Shown here piece after piece: positions 58,607 through 64,000 of a stretch of DNA of 64,000 nt. The notes under the pieces are model-generated. The model saw only the letters and a program-made list of their open reading frames with translations. It did no database searches and was not told the origin of the DNA. The position numbers and the translations under genes are program-made. Location of the stretch: the NCBI RefSeq assembly GCF_000024185.1, contig NC_013790.1, positions 829,501 to 893,500 on the forward strand, in the 5' to 3' direction. The DNA comes from Methanobrevibacter ruminantium M1 (GTDB lineage: Archaea > Methanobacteriota > Methanobacteria > Methanobacteriales > Methanobacteriaceae). How positions within the stretch are numbered: position 1 is the first letter of the stretch; each line of letters starts with the position of its first letter.

Positions 58607-59587
58607 TCAATTATTTCTTCTTTCCTTAATCAACTTTAAAAACTCCTTGGAATTTTCAAATTCTTTCATCTCCCAAGACTTTATTACTGGAATTCCATCA
58701 ATGGAATCCTTAATCTTATCGTCTGCAAGGACAAAGAACGGATCTGAAGAGGTTACAAGGGAAAGATCCTTTAAGCTTATTGCCATTTTCTTCAATGTCT
58801 TTGTATTCTGCTCATCTTGAACATTTAAATTTGCAATCAAAGGGTTGTCTTTCTTTTTGGTAGCTATTTCAGCTTTTGCAAGTGCATCAAATGGGCTCTT
58901 GTTTGTGGAAACCACACCAAATCCTAATTTAGCAAGATTTTGAGCGTTTGTTCCTTGTGTCTGATTTAGATTGCTTGTATCTGCCTTTAGCTTAATGTCT
59001 TCTTGATAAGGCTCAAAAAGGTCAATGTCAAGAGTGATCTTTGTGTTTAGAATCTCTTCAAGAAGCATTGCAGTTTCTGTATTTGCCCTCACCATGCCAT
59101 TTTCGTATTTGTACATGGTAGCCCTTGAAACGTGAGCAAGGTCAGCCAAATCCTTTAATGATAGGTTATATTCCTCTCTGTATTCCTTTAGGACATTTCC
59201 ATTGATTTGAACATAATATCCTCCACGGTCTGCTAGAATTTCCGGATATTCGTCATAGATAATCATATTTTTAAGAGTCTGAAGCCCAATGGCTGGAAGA
59301 CCATGCCTTTCATAGACAACATCCTCTTCAAGGATGTGATTTTTGGATTTTAGCCCTACTATGATTGGGCTTGCTAGGAAAACATTGGAAATCTGCCTTA
59401 TTTCTTCAACGTGAGATTCGTTAATGCTATCAATATTTACGAGGATTTTTAAAAGTAGAATGAGCAGTTTCTTTCGAGCAACTATATCAAAGCAGCTTTG
59501 ATCATATATATTGGATGTTTCAAAGCCCTCCTTGTTTAGCAATTGATAAACTTCTCTTATTAATTGATTCCTATTAGTTACAGCCAT
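58607..59587 (-). CDS. Archaeal HTH transcriptional regulator (MTH967-like)
   Basis: A 326-residue member of the archaeal putative HTH-type regulatory protein family. Residues about 1-110 form the conserved N-domain (LIREVYQLLNKEGFETSNIY, SCFDIVARKKLLILLLKILV); residues about 130-185 are a Cro/C1-type helix-turn-helix (LKEYREEYNLSLKDLADLAH, VSRATMYKYENGMVRANTET); the C-terminus is a further conserved domain (DPFFVLADDKIKDSIDGIPV). GAGGTAATCC precedes the ATG. Targets are unknown. It is divergent from tiaS. Confidence 0.85.
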   Translation of the reverse strand: MAVTNRNQLIREVYQLLNKEGFETSNIYDQSCFDIVARKKLLILLLKILVNIDSINESHVEEIRQISNVFLASPIIVGLKSKNHILEEDVVYERHGLPAIGLQTLKNMIIYDEYPEILADRGGYYVQINGNVLKEYREEYNLSLKDLADLAHVSRATMYKYENGMVRANTETAMLLEEILNTKITLDIDLFEPYQEDIKLKADTSNLNQTQGTNAQNLAKLGFGVVSTNKSPFDALAKAEIATKKKDNPLIANLNVQDEQNTKTLKKMAISLKDLSLVTSSDPFFVLADDKIKDSIDGIPVIKSWEMKEFENSKEFLKLIKERRNN

Positions 59588-59877
59588 AGGATTACCTCGT
59601 TTTTTTGATAGTCATTACTAATTTTTCAGATAATAATTTTTAGATAATAATAATTATTTTTTTATTTTTATACATAAACTTATTAATTTCCATAAACTTA
59701 TAATTTTTAAATTAAGATAATTTTTATTAATTAGTTTAAATAAATTTTAATAATATTATTATCTTTTTAGAATAATATAAAATTGACTATTTTATCTTAG
59801 CAATATTTAAAAAATTTATTAATTTCCAATTGGAAGATATGGAAATTTTATATTTTTATTCAAGTTCAGTGATTATT

Positions 59878-61131
59878 ATGGATTATTTTTACATAGGAAT
59901 AGATGATACAGACTCTCCAGATGGAATGTGCACTACATTTTTAGCATCCTCCATTTTAAATGAGTTTGAGAGGAGCAATATTAAAATTATTGATTATCCT
60001 AGGCTTATTCGATTAAATCCTTTTGCAAGGTTTAAGACTCGTGGAAACGGCGGGGTCTCATTCAAGCTAGACATTGATGAGGATACTGATTTGGCAAAGG
60101 AGATTGTGCTAGGTTATGTAAGGGAGCTTTCCATGTTTGACTGTGACAACACAAACCCTGGAGTTGTCTTCTATGAGGGTGAAATCACTGAAGAGATGGT
60201 TGATTATGCATTTAAGGCAATTTATTCCATTATCACTATAGAGGAAGCCGAAGAATTTGCAAACCATATTGGGGCTGAAATTTATAAGTTCAAAAAGGGA
60301 AGGGGAATAATTGGCTCAATTGCAGCTATTTCCTGCCCTTTAGAGGATTACACCTATGAGCTTTTGGCGTATAGGGAACCTTCAAGATATGGGACTCTTA
60401 GAAACATTGATTATGATTCTGTTGTTAGAATGGATAAGGAAACTTACCCTGAAACCTTTGAAAATATCGATGGCAAGTATTTGGCCATAGAGCCTAAGAC
60501 TCCATGTCCTGTTTTATATGGAATTAGATCAAACAGTCCTGAGGTATTGGAAAAGGCAAGGGAAATGGTCATTCCAAATGAAACCATTGCAGACAGTTGC
60601 ATATTTAAGACAAATCAGCATACTGACATGCATATTCAAAATGCAGATAGGATAAGTGACATGAAGCAATATTCCTGCTATAGGATAAGGGGAACCGTCA
60701 AGGAAAGGCCACATATAATCGAAGGAGGCCATATGTTTTTCACTTTATATGATGATTCCGGCGAGATAGAGTGTGGAGCATACGAACCAACCAAGGACTT
60801 TAGAAAGATCGTTGCCAAATTAAGAGAAGGGGACGTTATTGAACTCTATGGGGGAATAGGCGAGCAAAATACATTTAATATAGAAAAATTCCAAGTCATT
60901 AAGCTAAATGAATTTGTATATAGAAACCCTGTTTGCGGATGTGGCAAAAGAATGAGCTCTGCTGGAAGAGGAAAGGGATTCAAGTGCAAAAGCTGTGGAA
61001 AACGTATAGAATCAGATGAAAAGGTGCCTGAAAAGATTGATAGAACTTTAATTAATGGCAAATTCTATGAAACTCCAGTCTCAGCAAGGAGACACTTGTC
61101 TAAACCGTTGATTCGTATGGATTTGGATTAG
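59878..61131 (+). CDS. tiaS: tRNA(Ile2) 2-agmatinylcytidine synthetase
   Basis: TiaS attaches agmatine to C34 of tRNA-Ile(CAU) with ATP so that it reads AUA, an essential archaeal step. The 417-residue protein has IGIDDTDSPDGMCTTFLASS at the start, RGNGGVSFKLDIDEDTDLAK, GRGIIGSIAAISCPLEDYTY, an OB-fold domain (YRIRGTVKERPHIIEGGHMF, GEIECGAYEPTKDF) and a C-terminal zinc ribbon (CGCGKRMSSAG, FKCKSCGKRI). The start at 59878 is chosen because it matches the family N-terminus; the frame is open further left. This enzyme matters for reading AUA codons. Confidence 0.95.
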   Translation: MDYFYIGIDDTDSPDGMCTTFLASSILNEFERSNIKIIDYPRLIRLNPFARFKTRGNGGVSFKLDIDEDTDLAKEIVLGYVRELSMFDCDNTNPGVVFYEGEITEEMVDYAFKAIYSIITIEEAEEFANHIGAEIYKFKKGRGIIGSIAAISCPLEDYTYELLAYREPSRYGTLRNIDYDSVVRMDKETYPETFENIDGKYLAIEPKTPCPVLYGIRSNSPEVLEKAREMVIPNETIADSCIFKTNQHTDMHIQNADRISDMKQYSCYRIRGTVKERPHIIEGGHMFFTLYDDSGEIECGAYEPTKDFRKIVAKLREGDVIELYGGIGEQNTFNIEKFQVIKLNEFVYRNPVCGCGKRMSSAGRGKGFKCKSCGKRIESDEKVPEKIDRTLINGKFYETPVSARRHLSKPLIRMDLD

Positions 61132-61711
61132 TTTTTTTCTAATAGTCTGATTTAATTCTTATTTTTTTTATAGTTTTTGATTATTTTCACGATATCATGG
61201 ATTTTAATTTTTTTCTATAATTTTTAATCCTTTTTAAAACTTTTCCGGAATATTTTTTTCCCCAATTTCTTATTAACTGGGATTAGTTTTTTTCCCTATT
61301 TTTGGAGTAAAATAAATGCCTTTTTAGCTATTTTTTATGGATTTATCTAGAATTTTTATAAAATTTCCTAACGTTTTTTAAAATTTTTAATATTTTTTAT
61401 AAAAATGAATAGTTTTAATAAAGCCATTCAGTGCCACTAATAAATTATCATTATTTATAATTTTTTAGAATAAAATAGATTAATTTATAAATAAGAAACT
61501 TAAAACTTAAATTAAAGAAAGTCTTAGTTAATTTAATATAATCATTTGAATCATGATAATTCGTGATAATTCGTGATAATTCGTGATAGTTCGTGATAAT
61601 TCATTATAGATTCATATTAAATCATTAAATCATTTTTGATTATTATTTTATGAATAACTGCTTTCGATATTTATTTTTATTTAGTTTTTATACAATTATA
61701 GGTGGGATTTT
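61132..61711. other. AT-rich gap with a 10-bp repeat
   Basis: No gene is supported. The tiaS stop is followed by T-rich DNA. GATAATTCGT repeats stand at 61555-61600. The promoter of the DUF3100 gene should lie around 61620-61680. Confidence 0.5.
61555..61604. repeat. 10-bp tandem repeat, five copies
   Basis: GATAATTCGT is repeated five times (one copy GATAGTTCGT), ending in GATAATTCAT. Confidence 0.8.
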
Positions 61712-63079
61712 ATTACTGATCAATCTTCACATCCATTTAGGGAAAAAACGGATAGAGCAATTAAAAAGAGACCTCCATGGAAGGAGTATAACCTCCACAT
61801 TGTTGTCTTCCTTTTGGTTGTTATCTCCATGGCTATCGGTGTAAAGGAGATTAAGATTACCGACACCATCAGTATCCTATTATTACCTTTGATTTATGCC
61901 TTGGTTTTAGGTTTAGCCCTTTATTTGGCAAAGCCTATTAAGTTTATAGGCAGAAAGCAATCTAAGGTAGCTGAAGGGGCTATGGTTCTATTTATTGGTG
62001 TATTAATTACCAAATTGGCTATTTCAAGCGGTCAAGCCATAGCCAGTATTTTCCAAGTGGGGCCTGCTCTTCTCTTGCAGCAGATAGGTAATTTAGGTAC
62101 TCTTATAGCATTGCCTATAGCACTCTTTTTCGGCTTTAGAAGGGAAGTCATCGGTATGACAAGTTCCATTTGCCGTGAACCTAACTTAGGAGTCATTATC
62201 GACAAATACGGTTTTAAATCTCCAGAGACCCGCGGAGTATTGGCTGTTTTTGTTATCGGATCCATTTTAGGTACTCCATTCATCAGCTTCCTATCAAGCA
62301 TAAGCGCTTCACTGATTCCTATGCACCCATATGCCTATGCAATGGCTTCAGGTGTGGGAAGCGCAAGTATGAATGCCGCTGCCCTTGCTCCTTTGATGCA
62401 TATGTTTCCATCAATGGCTACTGATTTGGAGGCTTTTGCCGGATGCAGTAACCTTCTTTCATTCTGTTTCGGTATCTATATGTGTATATTTGTATCATTG
62501 CCTCTTGCAGAGCGTATGTATAAGTGGCTATCCCCTCATATAGGCCATGACAAAGAGGAAACAATTGACGATGAGTATGCAATCGAAGGGGTAAAGCATG
62601 ATAAGTATGCATCTAAGGAAGAGTTAAGTTCAGGAAAGATTAAAAGATGGGCTACATTCCTTCTTATATTCTCATTCACCGTTGCTGTAGGAAATTATAT
62701 AGGATATCACACTTCATTGCTGGATTCATTCATTGGAATGATCATTATTTCACTTATAACCATTCTGGGAATGTCTCTTGAAAGGATAATTCCTTGGAAT
62801 ATTCAATCAATCATTTATATAAGCCTGATTGGTATAATTGTGGCTATTCCAGGCATGCCAACTGCTGATTTCATTGTGCGTTATGTTTCTCAAATTGATC
62901 TGACCACAATATGTACTGCATTCCTGGCTTATGTAGGTATAGCTATAGGAAATGATTGGGAAGAGTTTAAAAAGATTGGTTGGAGAGGAATCATTATCAC
63001 TCTAATTGTAATTTCTGGAACTTATTTATGTTCAGCAGGAATTGCTCATTTGACTTTAGTGGCTACTGGAATGGTATAA
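61712..63079 (+). CDS. DUF3100 membrane protein
   Basis: A multi-pass membrane protein of the DUF3100 family with about ten helices: IVVFLLVVISMAIGVKEIKI, ISILLLPLIYALVLGLALYL, AEGAMVLFIGVLITKLAISS, IGNLGTLIALPIALFFGFRR and AMASGVGSASMNAAALAPL are typical. Conventional starts are TTG at 61814 or ATG at 61829, but both fall inside the first helix. The frame is open further left and codes for a natural N-terminus (REKTDRAIKKRPPWKEYNLH), with AGGTGGG (61700-61706) before an in-frame ATT at 61712. I give that as the likely start. Transport substrate unknown. Confidence 0.75.
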   Translation: MTDQSSHPFREKTDRAIKKRPPWKEYNLHIVVFLLVVISMAIGVKEIKITDTISILLLPLIYALVLGLALYLAKPIKFIGRKQSKVAEGAMVLFIGVLITKLAISSGQAIASIFQVGPALLLQQIGNLGTLIALPIALFFGFRREVIGMTSSICREPNLGVIIDKYGFKSPETRGVLAVFVIGSILGTPFISFLSSISASLIPMHPYAYAMASGVGSASMNAAALAPLMHMFPSMATDLEAFAGCSNLLSFCFGIYMCIFVSLPLAERMYKWLSPHIGHDKEETIDDEYAIEGVKHDKYASKEELSSGKIKRWATFLLIFSFTVAVGNYIGYHTSLLDSFIGMIIISLITILGMSLERIIPWNIQSIIYISLIGIIVAIPGMPTADFIVRYVSQIDLTTICTAFLAYVGIAIGNDWEEFKKIGWRGIIITLIVISGTYLCSAGIAHLTLVATGMV

Positions 63080-63211
63080 TTAGCTTAATGGGGTCTTTAA
63101 AAATAGTTTTTGCTTTAGCTTTTTTTATATATTTTTTTATATTTTTTAATTCCAAAAATTTTTTTAAATTTTTAATTTTGACATTTTAATCTTATTTTAA
63201 AAAAAGTAAAA

Positions 63212-63233
63212 AGATAGAATTAAAATTCTATCT
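63212..63233. terminator. Bidirectional terminator hairpin
   Basis: AGATAGAAT, loop TAAA, ATTCTATCT. On the minus strand TTTTTACTTTTTTT follows, on the plus strand AAAATTGTTTTTC. It lies between the convergent DUF3100 gene and the surface-protein gene. Confidence 0.6.
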
Positions 63234-63287
63234 AAAATTGTTTTTCTTCTTATTTTATTTTTCAGACTTTAACTTATTCTAGTTAAT

Positions 63288-63998
63288 TTAATCGTCCTTA
63301 TTTTTTCTTCTAAATGCAAATAGAACCAATAGGATTAATGCAATTGGTATGATTAATAAAGAATAATTTATATCAAATAATTTGGTCTCATTTTCATCGA
63401 TTTCCTTATTAGAACTCTCATTATTCAAATCAGTTTTTTTATCAGAATAATTCATATCCTTATTATTGGAGTTTGAATCATCATTATTTTCATTATTTTC
63501 TTTTAAATTTAAATAATCATTGTCTAAATTTGAATCAATAGAATTTAAAAGACTATTTTTCATTTTAGAATATCTTAAACCATTTTTATTATAATAATTC
63601 TTATTATTATCATTATTCTTATTGCCATTGCTTTGATGATTGTTTGGATTATTGGACTTATTGGAGTCATCTGAATCATCAGTAACATTATCTGAATTAT
63701 CATTTGAATTATTCGGATTATCTGATTCATCATTGGAGTCATTTGAATCGTCTGAATCCTCGGAATCATCATCCGATTCATTGTTTTCCAAAACATCTAA
63801 GCTGACAATCTCATTATCCAAAATTGCATTTACTGTCTTTGCAAGCTTCATATCAGTTGAAGTGGAAGCTGAACCATTAACAATATTCAAATTGTACTTA
63901 ATTTTACTGTCTTCGCTTACCACTTGAATACTTGATTTTAAAATAGGCAATTTATCTGGATTCTCTAATTTGAAGCTATTGTTGTTTTTATCCTTTCC
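63288..63998 (-). CDS. C-terminal part of a surface protein with D/S/N-rich stalk and membrane anchor (5' end outside window)
   Basis: The frame is open to the right edge, so only the last 237 residues or so are visible. A short folded part (SSIQVVSEDSKIKYNLNIVN, MKLAKTVNAILDNEIVSLDV) is followed by about 120 residues of low-complexity aspartate, serine and asparagine (DDSEDSDDSNDSNDESDNPN, NNHQSNGNKNNDNNKNYYNK), then YSLLIIPIALILLVLFAFRR as membrane anchor and a charged end KNKDD. This is the usual end of large adhesin-like or extracellular repeat proteins in Methanobrevibacter. The TTG at 63950 is internal. Confidence 0.75.
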   Translation of the reverse strand, partial: GKDKNNNSFKLENPDKLPILKSSIQVVSEDSKIKYNLNIVNGSASTSTDMKLAKTVNAILDNEIVSLDVLENNESDDDSEDSDDSNDSNDESDNPNNSNDNSDNVTDDSDDSNKSNNPNNHQSNGNKNNDNNKNYYNKNGLRYSKMKNSLLNSIDSNLDNDYLNLKENNENNDDSNSNNKDMNYSDKKTDLNNESSNKEIDENETKLFDINYSLLIIPIALILLVLFAFRRKNKDD

Positions 63999-64000
63999 AT

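Noticed and set aside
61650-61844. 64-codon frame with a hydrophobic start
   Set aside because: It overlaps the DUF3100 gene in another frame. The DUF3100 frame gives a better protein, although a frameshift between the two was considered.
1-64000. tRNA, rRNA and riboswitch genes
   Set aside because: I looked for GC-rich cloverleaf-like stretches and GTTCGA-type T-loops in the gaps and found none. The only GC-rich intergenic structures are the two elements at 55355 and 57461.

Overview
The window looks like chromosomal DNA of a methanogenic archaeon of the order Methanobacteriales, most likely Methanobrevibacter or a close relative. The grounds are a very AT-rich sequence with T-rich intergenic runs, a YcaO-TfuA pair of the kind that makes the thioglycine of methyl-coenzyme M reductase, thiol:fumarate reductase subunit B, indolepyruvate:ferredoxin oxidoreductase, archaeal SepF, a class III prepilin, TiaS, an archaeal-type glycyl-tRNA synthetase, and start sites with GGAGGTG-type Shine-Dalgarno sequences. 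No rRNA, tRNA, CRISPR array or recognisable insertion sequence was seen. Both ends cut a gene: a DUF1611 protein on the left and the C-terminus of a surface protein on the right.

Layout. 1-6 kb: accessory region with small hypothetical proteins, an Rpn-family nuclease, a GNAT acetyltransferase, two very small proteins with perfect ribosome binding sites, and a DUF4013-like membrane protein. 6-14 kb: pyruvate kinase, a sodium:neurotransmitter-type symporter, a methyltransferase, a Panacea-domain protein, a secreted protein, DUF3795, a DEDDh exonuclease and a zinc-ribbon protein. 14-17.5 kb: an autoregulated TetR gene coupled through two tiny TAATG-linked ORFs to a radical SAM enzyme, with a secreted 39-residue peptide convergent to it; then sepF. 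17.6-21 kb: a TatD-like hydrolase and two tandem FilR1-type regulators. 21-31 kb: core metabolism (glyS, dcd, an Fe-S protein, a TrmJ-like methyltransferase, tfrB, iorAB).

31-38 kb: a zinc-ribbon protein, a YhgE/Pip-like membrane protein, small membrane proteins, a LytTR-DUF3021 pair and an amidohydrolase. 38-44 kb: a four-CBS protein, then ycaO-tfuA-larE-like on the minus strand and an M24 peptidase. 44-46 kb: a TadC/T2SSF-type platform protein followed by a class III prepilin. 46-52 kb: lactaldehyde-type dehydrogenase (coenzyme F420 pathway), a tRNA-binding-domain protein, a PRC-barrel protein, aspartate dehydrogenase, Thg1 and a JAMM protein. 52-64 kb: serA, YbjQ, a TIM-barrel-like protein, an FdhD homologue without its usual CxxC, an MTH538/TIR-like protein, an HTH regulator, tiaS, a DUF3100 transporter-like protein and the surface-protein fragment.

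Three signals stand out. (1) Several genes have a well-placed Shine-Dalgarno sequence followed at normal spacing, in frame, by AUU or AUA rather than AUG/GUG/UUG (about 2899, 31493, 45470, 61712). (2) Two related structured elements with long UUC-loop hairpins inside a CTCAAGC/GCTTGAG outer stem sit directly after the stop codons of two genes 2.1 kb apart. (3) Many intergenic gaps carry short tandem repeats, mostly with 38-41 bp units, and some arrays share sequence across more than 40 kb.
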